Below are positions 13,726 through 25,451 of a stretch of DNA of 64,000 nt, piece by piece. Position numbers and translations under genes: made by a program. A model generated the notes under the pieces. It made no database searches. It was not told the DNA's origin and saw only the letters and a program-made list of their open reading frames with translations. Within the stretch, counting starts at the first letter, position 1; every line of letters begins with the position of its first letter. Location of the stretch: positions 23,454,131-23,518,130 of the forward strand of contig NC_045140.1 in the NCBI RefSeq assembly GCF_008831285.2, read 5' to 3'. This DNA comes from Nymphaea colorata. Taxonomy: Eukaryota > Streptophyta > Magnoliopsida > Nymphaeales > Nymphaeaceae.

Positions 13726-16700
13726 GGCTGGTTTTTAAAAGCTTAAGAATGGGAGTTGTCTTTGATCTTATTAGCTGGCAGTGGGCGCATAGATCTTGGA
13801 GTTTCTTCACATCAAAACAAAGGAAACGATGAAGTTAGTCGAAAGGGACTTGGACTAGAGGGCTTCAAAATTTATTATTTTTGAACTTTTAACAGATTTA
13901 TCTTGAAAAGCAATGGAATGTCATATATTGAAACAACAGCGTTCTAATACTTAAGAGTAAACACAAGTTCCAGCAGTCTTAGTCTCGAACAGATGCAAGG
14001 TGAGATGAGGGTTGCTGCTAAGTTCGAAAACGTAGCCAACTGATGTGAAGATTCATTTTTCTTCCTTTTCCACTTGACAGTAAGGCTGGTATTCGGCAGG
14101 CCTTTACCAGTTGATTTCTGTAGTGATCCGTATAGTGGAATCCTAAGCATTGAAGGGAGGCATCTAGTCAGGAGCTTGTCTCCCAATTATGATTCTTTCA
14201 CAAGAAGGCAAAATTGGCTAGTTTCTTTTCTAGCTCATTTTTCCATTTGGACGTTGCAGTATCTTACACAATCTAAATTTCCCAGAACTTGAAGGTAATT
14301 TTGAGTTGTTTAAGACATCATCGTCCCTCTTCCAAACATTCATTTTCTCTCTTTTCATATCCATTCGACCTGATCCTCCAATGATCTTTGAACTTTTTTT
14401 CTCACGCAGTCAAAATTTTGGGCCATGCACACCAATCCCTGACTTCCATGGATCCTGGATTGGAAATCCCACTTGAAGGTATTTTCCCTTCTGATCTCTC
14501 ACCAGAATGCAACTCTTCACTTCATGAAACTTACTGAAGATGTTCGCCTTGAACATCCCCGTTGAGGTGGCTTCAAATTCCAATGTCCTGACCAACGCAC
14601 CTATACCTGAATTTAGGCAGAAGCGCTTCTAAATTAGTTTGAAGTTTACTGCTGCATTGCTTCCAAAAAAGTCTGAAAATATATAAAAGTGACCATTTTT
14701 CTTATCTTGAAGCAGAATTCTTTGTTGGTGCCATAAAATTACCAGAAAGATGCAAAATCAAGCAGAACCCCTTGTAAAGATTAAAGAGCAAGAATTAATG
14801 GTTTACTGCAAATGCAGGTTGGAAACTACACGAATCCTGGTGCCTACAATTTTTCAGGAACCATTTCCATGCTAGACAGCGAAGCAGATTCGAACTCAAG
14901 GCCAAAGGCAAGGGCAAGGTCAGACGCTTCTATTTCAAGAATTTTCCATCAGTGATAAAAAAGAAGCCATCATCAGCTGCCAAGACTGCAAACAAGCAAG
15001 AAAAATGATGTGCCAGGCTCTATATTCATTAACTCATCTTCCTAAACCATCAAAGATGTTAATAGCTGTTTGCCACTCTTCCACATCATCTCCTTCAATT
15101 GTCGAAACAGCAGGTTAGGGATCAAATCCATGACCAGACCTCGACAAACGCAACCATCACCAGTCACACCTAAGTCACATGGTATAGTGCAGTTCAGTAT
15201 GGTACGAGATAGGAAATGTGGTACGAAGTATAGTAAGAATATATATTATATGCACAAAATAATATAAATCAAATGAAAGTAACATTAAATAAACAAGTAA
15301 TTTAAATAAAGCATTACATGTTAATGAACAATAACTCTAAAAAATAATAAAACTGAGTGTGTCCATGCAGGATACGACGACACTAGTAGTGAACGTACTG
15401 AATACCATGTAACTTATCAACGAGACTGCATTAATAAGCACATTAATGGACTTGAGAAAGATACATTGAAAAGACCATGAGTGAATGTTCGCAGTCTGCA
15501 CTCTTTAAAGCACATAATTCAGTTTATTCAGCAAGAACGATTCAAGACGGAATGTAGCAACAGCTGCCGCCCCCCCACCTGTTCAATGACGCTCATTGCT
15601 CAACAGCCAGTTAGGCCCGATGTGCGGCCATACACCATGAATGTACACCAATTTCATGAAGGTCATTCACTTTTACTGTTTTACATATTGTATATACATG
15701 AGTATGTTTCAAACTGATCAAAACAATTCTTTTTTATGCAGTTTTAAATTTTGTTGATTATGACCTTTATATTTTATATTGAATTTGATAGTGCGAATAC
15801 GTTAAAATCGATAAGTTTCATGCATAAATGCGTCTTTCAAGCGACCAAGAAACTGCCTGCTCAAATAACTTCAAAAAATTGAGACCTACCAGACCTTAAA
15901 CCATTGAGATCCCAATTATAAAATTTGGAATGCCAAAGATATGGACCAAAGCCGTAGACGTAGCTCGGCACTTACTGAGGAGGCTCCAGGGGTAGATCAA
16001 GTTCTGAATGGGTGGTCCATTTCATATGCAATAATCTGCATGTGGCCCTTTACCCCACACCTCCCACTGCTCTTGTAACTCATGCTGACTGGAAACAAAT
16101 CCATAGCAAATCAATTCGATTTGATCTGTCAATTCAAGGTGCGATGTGCATAGGCCATTTATTTTCATTATTTTAAAAATATTTGAGGGATTATTTTTAG
16201 AATTATTTTGTTTATATCAGTTAAAAACTAAGGGACTAGGCAGGTTGACACGGCCCTTGTCATCAGGTGGAATGCCCCCAACACCCAAGTCACCTTCATT
16301 CATATTGGCGATTAAATTTCAATATGCACCATAGAGGGGTGGAGACATTTTTTGAAATTTTTATGAAGTAGATATTTTATTTTTTACGATCATTTTAAAC
16401 TTTTTCAAAAGTTTTTTTTATTATTTTAGTAAAAGTATTTTGGTCATTACAACCTTTTATTCATCGATTTTTCGTGCACAGTGCACTCGTGCCCGCATGG
16501 CCTGCATGATTTTTTCAATTTCTATGTATTTTCTAAAAAAACGACAGAAGTTATTTTGAAGGTGACCCACACGGACCGATACACCCGTCACCTGATCGTT
16601 GGAGCTTTTGAGTCCCAGCATTCTTACAACATAGGCATTACCATTGGAGCTCCCTGTTATGGAAGGCCACAACAAGAACATCCAAAGCTTCTCTAACAAA

Positions 16701-18507
16701 ATCTTCACTGCCGCCTTCGACTGAATCAACAAACATCGGGTCGTAACCGTGATCCATACTACTTGTTCCAACTTCCCATGTCTTCTGTTCTGTCGATCTT
16801 TGATGAAAAGAAAGGGTTGAATACTTGAATCAGCTACTGGCTCGGGTTCAATGTAATAGGTGATTACGAATAGGGTCCGGTGGCACTTGGATCCAAAACC
16901 ATTATGGAACTTGGCTGTGTAAAGTTGAGATCCAATGGTAGTAGGACAAAGCGGGGTTTTAAAGATCCCTTCAAACTGCGAATCTGATTATGTCAAATCC
17001 AATTGGCTTGATAACACCTGCAACCAACAGAAGTTTTAACCAGTTACATCTCTAAAGCAACTGGTGAATGGGTTTCACATCGAACCTCAATCCGATTCCA
17101 TTGCAGAAACAAGTCGACTTCATCCAAATCCAAATATCAATTTACAGTAATATATTATATATATACCAAACCAGATATATATCCAATTTCTAAAACTTGG
17201 AACTAAAATACATCTAATAGAAGCTGAAGACAACTTTTTGGGTCTCAACTAAAACTGGTTTCGAACCTTGAACAATCCAAATTAAATACATTTTGTCAAT
17301 TCTAAATACAATTAAAAGGATAATAGGACTTCCTTTAGTGATTTAGAAGTAGGGCTGGACGTTGGGCTGGCCGGATAAGAAGTTAGGCTTGGCCAGGCTG
17401 CAGCCCATACCGACCCTGGCCCAGTCCAACAGCCCAAGCTCGAACACAGCCCAATTGTAATAAACCATATGCATAACATAGAAATATAATAATTGTAATA
17501 AAATATATATTTTAATAAAATAATTTTTAAATAATGATAAAATAATTTTAAATAATGATGGAACAATCAAGCCAACTCAACCAAGCCTGCTGGATGAATT
17601 CAGCTCATGCGACAGCCTAGCCTGCCGAACCAAGCCACCAATTATAATAAAAAATAATATATATATATATATAAAAAAAAATATTTAAATAAGTTATACA
17701 GCAAAGTCAAGCTACTCACGCTAGCCAACACCCAAATTAAGTCTGGCTAAACCCAACTCTACACAAGAGCCAAGTCAAACTCGAGTTGGCGACTAGAGCT
17801 CAAACTAGAATTCAGCTTGACAAAACAAGAAAAGCTCAACTCAACATACAATGTCGAGTTCAAATTCAACTCGTTTAGCTCATTATGTTAAGCAGATCCA
17901 TTTCTTGTAACTCATTTAACTCATTAACAGTTAGTTGCTACTCTAGTTATTTCTAAGTATAACTCAATAATGAAACATTCCTTCTGAACGCAGACAGTAG
18001 TAAAAAGATTTACAACTCAAACTCAACTGGTTAACATTGAGCATGAACTAGAGTTCAATTCAAGCTTAAAGAGCGAGTTCAAGTCAAACTCTAGCTGGCT
18101 CAACTAGTTGCACCTCCAAGTCAAGCAAGTACGGTCATGCCCAATGCCACCCTTATTTAAAGCAAAAGTCACATGTAGGTTTAGAATCAGATTCTAAAGA
18201 CAATATCGCTCTTTAGATGGAGATTACATATATAAACAGAAAATGAACACAAACATGGATTATGAATTATTTATACAAAGTTACAAACATTTTAAAAGGA
18301 AGCTATAATTCTAATGGCTACACTAAACTTCCCAAATTACAATTAGGCTTCTATATTTCTGCAACCCAGAATGTTTTTTCTGGCTGAAAACAAATGATCT
18401 AAAAGAAATACACCATGAATCAGAAAAATAAGGAATTGAAGATTCTATACCAAATCGTATAATGATCCTGTGAAAAATGGAACGCACGATGTCAAACATG
18501 CTTCACG
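13726..18507. other. Intergenic DNA with diffuse repeats
   Basis: No supported gene. 17340-17480 is rich in GGGCTGG/GGCTTGG-type sequence, and 17700-18130 is rich in ACTCGAGTT/CAACTCAA-type sequence. Both compositions resemble dispersed plant repeats, but I could not find element ends. A cysteine-poor frame at 16457-16771 (minus) and frames at 13944-14595 have no recognisable domains. Confidence 0.5.
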
Positions 18508-21500
18508 CTATACAGATTCGGCTGTGACAGATTTCTGAACCTTCCGCGCAAAGCTCAGTTGTGTTTGTTTCTTCTTGTTTGGTTCTGCATATATCCGACT
18601 AGGTCATGTTTATATAATGGCCATGTGAATTGCAGTCAGAGGAGGCAGAAAGTACCAGCAGGCTTGCTTCGGCTGTTGGATGCTAAGACTGATGATTTCC
18701 ATTCTTCGTAAGCTCGTTTCTCCATATGCTTGTGTCTTTTATACGTAGGTAGCTGCAAGCAAGTGTAGCATTATTATAAGCAGCCTTATCTTCTGTATGA
18801 CTAACAATGGAAAGACTAACCTTGAAATATAAACTAAGGTTGCATTTGATCCCCATGGATATCAGGTCAGAGGGAATCTTAACCCATGATAGCGGAAATC
18901 CACAGTTGGATTTAACCATCTACCCTCAACGGCATTTAATATAAAAATGTTGATTTGTAATCGGATGGGATCGGACTTGAAACAGCAGAAATCCACGGTA
19001 ATCATAGAAATTGGTGTTCATATTTTGAACGATAATCTTATCAAAATGCATTAAACACGTTTTTTAGATAATAGAGTTATGATGAGGAGTTGCTTGTTCT
19101 TCAGAATCTACGTCCTACAAACTGATAATATTTAATATTCTTAAGCTGTACCAAGTCCACGAGTGGTGCCAAGACTACTTCTCGAATGGCAACGTAATTG
19201 TTAACCCCTTAAAATGTTAGCAGATATGATCAAATATACTAAGCACTATGACTTAACTCTCCTAACTATGTCCTCGTCCAGACACGCTGCGCGTGAGCAT
19301 AAAGTAATGCGCTAAACTAAAGAAACACACTCAAATGCTGTAGCCCCAAGCATATATAGCAGTTGGGCAGTTTTGCCTAATAATAAGCTGCCATGCACTT
19401 TAGCAACGTTGCTCCTTTGTGTAGTTGTTTTCCCTTTTTTTTTTGGTGGTGTGGGGGCAGAAAGCACGACAGGAGATTATACAGCTCTCACAAAACCTTC
19501 AAACAAAGAGCTACTTGTCTGACCTAGGCAAGTCTAAGAACGGGTTTTACTTCTTTCTTTGGAGTTAACAAAAAGAACTAGAAAAATCAACATTAGCAGC
19601 TACTCACCAGATAATATATTAAACGAGCCACTTCAGTAGGACAATACTTTTATTATTGAAGAAAAAAGGCATGATGAAAAGACTAAAATTATAGAAGAGG
19701 GAATGGTATTTCCAACCAAAGCCACAGTACAAATTCCCACTCAAGGACTTTGTTTCTGGCCAGTATGGCAAGATGTGTTTCAGCATGCTACTCATAGACT
19801 TATTTCTTATAGCAGATGTGATTTAGCCTCAAAGGACTCAGTTTTTTATGATGAGATCACCATGACGAGTTGAGCTTGAACAAATAAGAGGTAATGACTG
19901 GCAGCAAGGTAGTCTACCTCCTATAGGACTAATGTTTAGATCCTAAAGTGGTCACAATCACATCCCATTGCACTTTGTTCTGAACCGTAAAACGTCCCAA
20001 AGCATATTCTGTGAACCAGGTAAGAACACAAAGAGGGGCAAATGGCCTCTTTAAGGATGGTGGAATGAACTACTCACCCTTTAAAAAAAAAAACAAAAAA
20101 ACAAAAAACAATGAATGGTCCACATTGTTTAATGCACTTGACAGGCACCAATGCGGCTTTGTATTTCTAGCAAGAGATCCCCAACATAAAATCACCAGAT
20201 ATCCGACACGCAATGCACTTATCCTAATCAAAGCACAAGGGTATATATTTTCAGAAGATTATGGGCGCGTCAGCAGTATACAACGTAACTTTTTTCTTGC
20301 CCAAATGGAATGTAGCATCCACAGACAACTATTATACAAGTGAGCTTAATAAAAACTAAGCTGCAAGAATGCTTTCCTCGATTGAGAGAAACAACCGTCT
20401 AATACTGGGCGTTTCTCGAGCTAACGTGATTTCACTACGGACATAACATCATTTATTCTGCAAAACACGCAAGGTTGTCTAGGAAGGAAGAAATGAGAAG
20501 TACCTCTGATGCATCTTCTTCACCATTTGACTCAAAGGATTCATCGGACGTATCACCGCCATCCCCGTGTTTTCTTTTACTAGGTAATGCATCTAATAGC
20601 TCTGGCCATTAATTATATACTGTTAACTTTCTCGAATGTGTAAATGATCGCAAGGAAACGTTAGCTATAGAAGCATAATTGATGGAACACATGAGGAAGC
20701 AAAACAGAGGAAATAAAGTTTATGGGATATCTGGTCAATGAAATTATTATACCTCTATTTCCTTTCACAGATGCAGGGTCCTTCTTTTCTTTTGCCGTTC
20801 CAAAAACATCAAAGCATAAATCGTTCATTGAAGTTGAGATCTGCGTCCATAACCAGTCAACACCGATAAAATAAAACCAGAACTGATTGCTGGTATACAA
20901 AGCAATCATGAGTGGCGAGAAGCATGCTGCAATTACAAGGCACCAAATTAATCAAGCGCGCTAGCGGCTAGCCTATGCATGTGCGATCTTATTCTGCGTT
21001 TTGAATTTGTTGATAAAATGCAGCTAAGCTATTCTGTACTAACGAGATCAAAAGAAGGTCAGGAGCCAAAGAAAAAAGAGTTAACTACGAAACATTTGAA
21101 TGACCTATACCTCATATATCATATAATTTTTCCAATAACAACCACGTCAGACAATACGTTATCACACCTAATTTTTCCAGCGATAGCCCTGTCATTACCA
21201 TGCATAGACATTATTCGCGTCCAAACTTGGAGACAAAGGGGAAGATAAATTACGCACATCCAGGAACAATTATCAAAATGTGTGGGTTGGGATGGAGATG
21301 GGACGAGTGAGGGGCGATGATGGAGATCAATGGGAAATGAAATCAGGCATTTCTAGCATGTCAAATAGAAGTCAAACGTCGAAGCTGTGCACATTACATT
21401 TGAGAACTCTGACTCAGAAGTTCCGCATAGCTCTATCATTTTTAGCTTGTCCACCTTGAGCTGCACCCACCAAAAAGAAATAAAAAAAATGTCCATCAAA

Positions 21501-22539
21501 GGGGACGCTTACCCACAACCACCATTAAAGCAATTCTATATGCAGTTCAAGAAAAAAAAAAACAGCGTAGGTCACTTATTCATTTACCTTGTGTCTTTTA
21601 GCACAAAGATAGAACGCAACCCCTGTAAATACGGCTCTGCTGAAATCAACTGCTCCTCGTCTATTTTCTGGCAATGCAGCACGAAACCGTTCTTTGTATC
21701 TGAGAAATAGCATGTTAGCAAGCAATACTCCAGGAAAGGATAAGGAGCGATCTCAAAACCAAAAGGAGAAAAAACAACGGTACAAACTGACGCGGATCTA
21801 GAGTAAAAAAGAAACTTACAGGGTCAATCCTCTCTGCACGAAGGGAATCAGCCTCACACATCCAAATTGAATCCCTAACTCCCGAACGTCCAACTGAGCC
21901 CTAAAATCACATTTTATGGTCAAGAAAATTAGTTCAACACCCAGGAATCAACTGAAAGCGATTGAAACATATGCATAATTTATAATATCTTCTGAAAGCA
22001 ATCGATTGTGTAATTACTTGACCCCAAGACAGTTCTGCATTCCATTCAACGATCTGGTGTAGGCCTTATCAGACATCCCGCTCAATCTAACCGCGCTCTG
22101 CCGATCGAACGTAACCTTCAATCTGACTCGTAAGAAAGCAATAAATACTAGCCAACTCAATGACCACGAAAATAGAATGAAATGGGATAGAAGAATAATA
22201 CAATAGAAATAGATCGGAAACAGGACGCTCTCGTATCACCGATACCTGGAAGCGGCAATCTCCAGGCAGATCACGGCTTTACAAACCTCACCCTGTAAAT
22301 ACAATAAAATGAACAGGTAAGAATATATTTGCGATTGAGAGCGGGAATCGAAATGAGATCGACGAAGACGAGAAGAAGTGGATTGGTAGAGGGTTGGGAT
22401 GAGGAATGATGAGGCGAACCACGCCGATGATGGAGGAGTCGAATTTAGCGTTGGCGAGGCGGCGGAGTTCCTCCGCCTTGCGGATGAGGGGCTTGGAACC
22501 GGAGATGCCGAGCCTGGCGGCGATATCCGAGAGATCCAT
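18508..22539 (-). CDS. ORC6: Origin recognition complex subunit 6
   Basis: Ten exons joined on the minus strand: 22539-22420, 22292-22246, 22122-22018, 21900-21820, 21699-21588, 21460-21398, 20840-20753, 20601-20504, 18752-18656, 18584-18508. All introns are GT-AG and phases agree across every junction, giving 295 residues and a stop; Arabidopsis ORC6 is of similar length. Recognisable family segments include the start MDLSDIAARLGI, FDSSIIGVGEVCKAVICLEI, FDRQSAVRLSGMSDKAY, the TFIIB-like second domain around DFSRAVFTGVAFYLCAKRHK, LKVDKLKMIELCGTSESEF, and TSMNDLCFDVFG. The tail has an acidic stretch (DTSDESFESNGEED), AYEEWKSSVLAS, and the conserved C-terminal motif QTQLSFARK. ORC6 is the smallest ORC subunit and helps load MCM helicase during replication licensing in the nucleus. 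Intron 8 holds an antisense SINE. E2F-like sites lie just upstream of the ATG. Confidence 0.93.
19885..20095 (+). mobile_element. tRNA-derived SINE, diverged copy in ORC6 intron 8
   Basis: About 210 bp related to the better preserved copy at 50042-50254. Shared blocks include GGACT near 19926, AGTGGTCAC, a CCGTAAAA segment, CAAAGCAT.TTCTGTGAA, AATGGC.TCTT.AAGG, and ACTCACCCTTT followed by an A-rich tail. The internal promoter is degraded here: the B-box position reads ATGTTTAGATCCT. The element is antisense to ORC6. Confidence 0.7.
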
Positions 22540-22643
22540 GTCGCTTGGCGGCGGCCGGAAGCGGAATGGAAGGAAGGCCCTCTTTCGAAGGGAGCCATGA
22601 TGGCAGACCTTCCTCTTTCATCGCCGTGGACGGTTGGCGAAAT

Positions 22644-22652
22644 GGCGGGAAT
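22644..22652 (-). promoter_or_regulatory. E2F-like site upstream of ORC6
   Basis: On the minus strand this reads ATTCCCGCC, and its first eight bases match the plant E2F consensus WTTSSCSS. It is about 105 bp upstream of the ORC6 ATG. A second, near-consensus site TTCGCGCC lies at 22687-22694. Replication-licensing genes, ORC subunits included, are known E2F targets in plants. Binding is inferred. Confidence 0.55.
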
Positions 22653-22694
22653 CGGGTGAAATTTTTTCGAGGGAAGGGGGGAAATCTTCGCGCC

Positions 22695-25451
22695 ATCCGC
22701 TCTGCCGGGTTCCACTGGTACGGGTCGGAGTCCGGCTGCCGTTCTGATTTAGGAATATCGATGGATCGGGTCCTTTCGGATAACGATCCAAGCCTGAACC
22801 CTACGGGTCAGGTCCAACCCCATGAATAATCTGATACGGATCCTGTAGTGCAGCAGGATTTGTAATCCAGAATTGGAATGTCAATCCAAAATCCGTGATT
22901 TGTAAAATATTTTCAAATAATTTTCACATGGACGTATGAAATCAATGTTTGGTAAAATTATTTTAGATTTTTTAAATCACATAAAATTATGTCAATGGAC
23001 AGCGTTTTAGAGACGTGGAAAGAACAATAAAATATGAAACCTACTAACATATTTCTAAGAACCAAAATGAAAATTTGTCGTTATTTTGACGCTTGCAAGA
23101 ACAAATAAAGATTTGGAACAAAAATCAATAAAGTTTCACTAACGATATCAAGGTTTACAAAAAAACTATATTCAAAAAAATGTTTGTAGAAATCCATTAA
23201 TTTAATACAAATTATACCAATTGATGGTAGTAATCGTATAAAAATAATTGCAAAATATTATAAAAGTCGGAAAGCTCGTCTTTAAAGTGTTAATGAAAAT
23301 GCAGAAATATTTGCGGGTTAAAATTTAAAAAATGTGCATTAAACATGGACAATGGGACCCATAACAGCACAAAATGCCATGACCCGTTGGAGTGCATAAT
23401 TAGTTTCACCTTTCTGGCACTCAAATTCCCCGAAATTATTATGGTGGACAGCCTGGTCAAGGGTGTCCCGAGGTAAAGCTTTTGAGAGTTAACCCTACGG
23501 TCAAAATTCGAACTCATGTTTGGTCCGATTAAAAATAATATATATATATATATATATTCAATATAAAATTATATATAAATCAACAAAATAATATTAAAAA
23601 AATTATCAAACGGAATTGAGCTCTATATGTTTTTATTCTCATGCTTTAAAATAGCTAATAAATTAACATGTCTGCCCTTTTAATATAAAAATATGTTTGA
23701 GCTTCTGCGTAACCATATGAATATTGGAAACAACTCTGCCAAGTTTTTATGTATATGAATATACATGTATACCTCTGACGGAACCAGAAAATTTATTTGA
23801 AGGGTACTTGTTTAGAGACATTTATATATGAAGGGATATTTATACATGTATATAAGTAAACATTAAATATGCTAGTATACAAATAAATGAATTTTAAAAG
23901 AGATAGAGTGGGCAACTGCCCACACGTGGCTACACCATGCCTTTGACCGATATTGTCATCAGTGTCATCAATTTGCACCTAGCTGATGCAAGTTAAATTG
24001 ACATTTGTCATAAAACAAACTTTTATTGCTTAGCTGCCTTGATTTTGATATTGATGATTTATATGATGAGAACTTCGGACGCTATGCCTTATGGCTGCAA
24101 CAATGCCATGCAAAAGCTTTCACGGCAACATTGTATAAATGAAAGTTTAAGAAACTTTTGACAGTAGTAATACACGGTTTAAATACGTTCATATGAATAA
24201 AATATTGTAACAAGTGTTTTGTGAATTTGCCCCATTTTGTCATGGCATATTCAAACATCTATTTAACAATAGCATCAGGCTATCATTATTCAATGAATTT
24301 GTCACAAAGATTTTAGTATTGTTGTTATAAAAAAAAAACAACGAGGGGCCTCAACAATATGAACACTAATACAATGTTTTATGGATATGTCATAAACATT
24401 TTAGTATATCAAATAAATACCAAAACACAATGTTATGTAGATATACCACTGCCTTTATGGCATATTAATGAAATATGCTGTATGCCAATCACCAAAAATC
24501 ATCAATGGCAGATTTCCGTTGTCGTTGTTGCAGTCTATAAAATTTACATGTAAAACATTCACTAATTTATAGATTTTTACGTATGACTGCCCTTAAAGTT
24601 TAATAATAATAATAATAATTGATAGGGGATAGATTATTAGACGAGAGACAAAAAACATACCATAATATAACCTATGATCTCAATAATAAATTGATGAAAA
24701 AGATATACTAAGTTAACTGTTTTTTGAATTTAATTATATTTTTTTATAATAAGTAAACTTGATCTGTTCGTATAACATCAGCATATTGATCCATCATTTT
24801 TCATGAAAACAACTTAAACTAAACCATATTTTTTTTATCAAATTAGTTTTCATGCACATGTTTGTATTTTATGTAAAGTATTTTTTTAGTAAAAATACTA
24901 AAGGATCTGAATTTTAACACAATCTAACTGTCTAATTTACAAATTTGCATATGATATAAATATATGAAAGCTATAAAGCGTGAGCCCGATACAGCCACAT
25001 CGCGAAAGTGGCCGAAAAGAAAACTCCAAAGAAAGGTATGGGGGAAAGAATATCTCAAAAAAAGTGGGCGGAAAACTGTAATTTGGGCGCCTTTATTATT
25101 ATTACTGTTTTTTGCGTTCACATCCCATTGGCAGAGCATGACTGTCTGATTGTGTCAGCCGTCGTCGTCGTCCCTCGGTAGGGACTCGTCGTTCGACGTC
25201 CGGACCGCCCATCACTTTTCTCCCCTTTCCGCCTCATCCCCTTGTTAAAGTGCGATCCTTCGGTCGCGCCCGGTTTCTACCTCTCTCCTTTTATATCTCT
25301 AAAACGGCCGGGAAATCCGTCGGTTCGCCGTGAATTTCGTTCCTATTTGGTCCTGCAACGAGGGGAGCTCTCCTCGCCCTTTTCCGTCTCTTTCTTATCG
25401 GTTTCCTCTGTCTGATTCCTGTCCGTGGGTGGTGGAGTTGCCGAGGCGGCC
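22695..25451. other. Divergent intergenic region between ORC6 and the VAMP711-like gene
   Basis: No gene seen. The left part is AT-rich with a TA tract near 23539-23557, a MITE-like repeat at 23773-23945 and an ATA/AAT run near 24601-24620. From about 25150 to the ATG at 25452 the sequence becomes GC-rich with CT-rich stretches, as expected for the promoter and 5' leader of the plus-strand SNARE gene. No clear TATA box could be chosen. Confidence 0.5.
23773..23945. repeat. MITE-like repeat, family 1, copy 2
   Basis: Same orientation and landmark order as 441-610: CTGACGGAACCAGAAAA at the left, GGTACTTGTTTA, an AT-rich core, GGGCAACTGCCCAC, and GTGGCTACACCA at the right. The ends are imperfect inverted repeats. 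The core lacks the long TA expansion of the other copy. Confidence 0.45.

Noticed and set aside
23430-23520. tRNA-like head (GCCTGGTCAAGG ... GGTCAAAATTCGAACTC)
   Set aside because: Only the B-box resemblance is fair; no body, tail or related copy was found.
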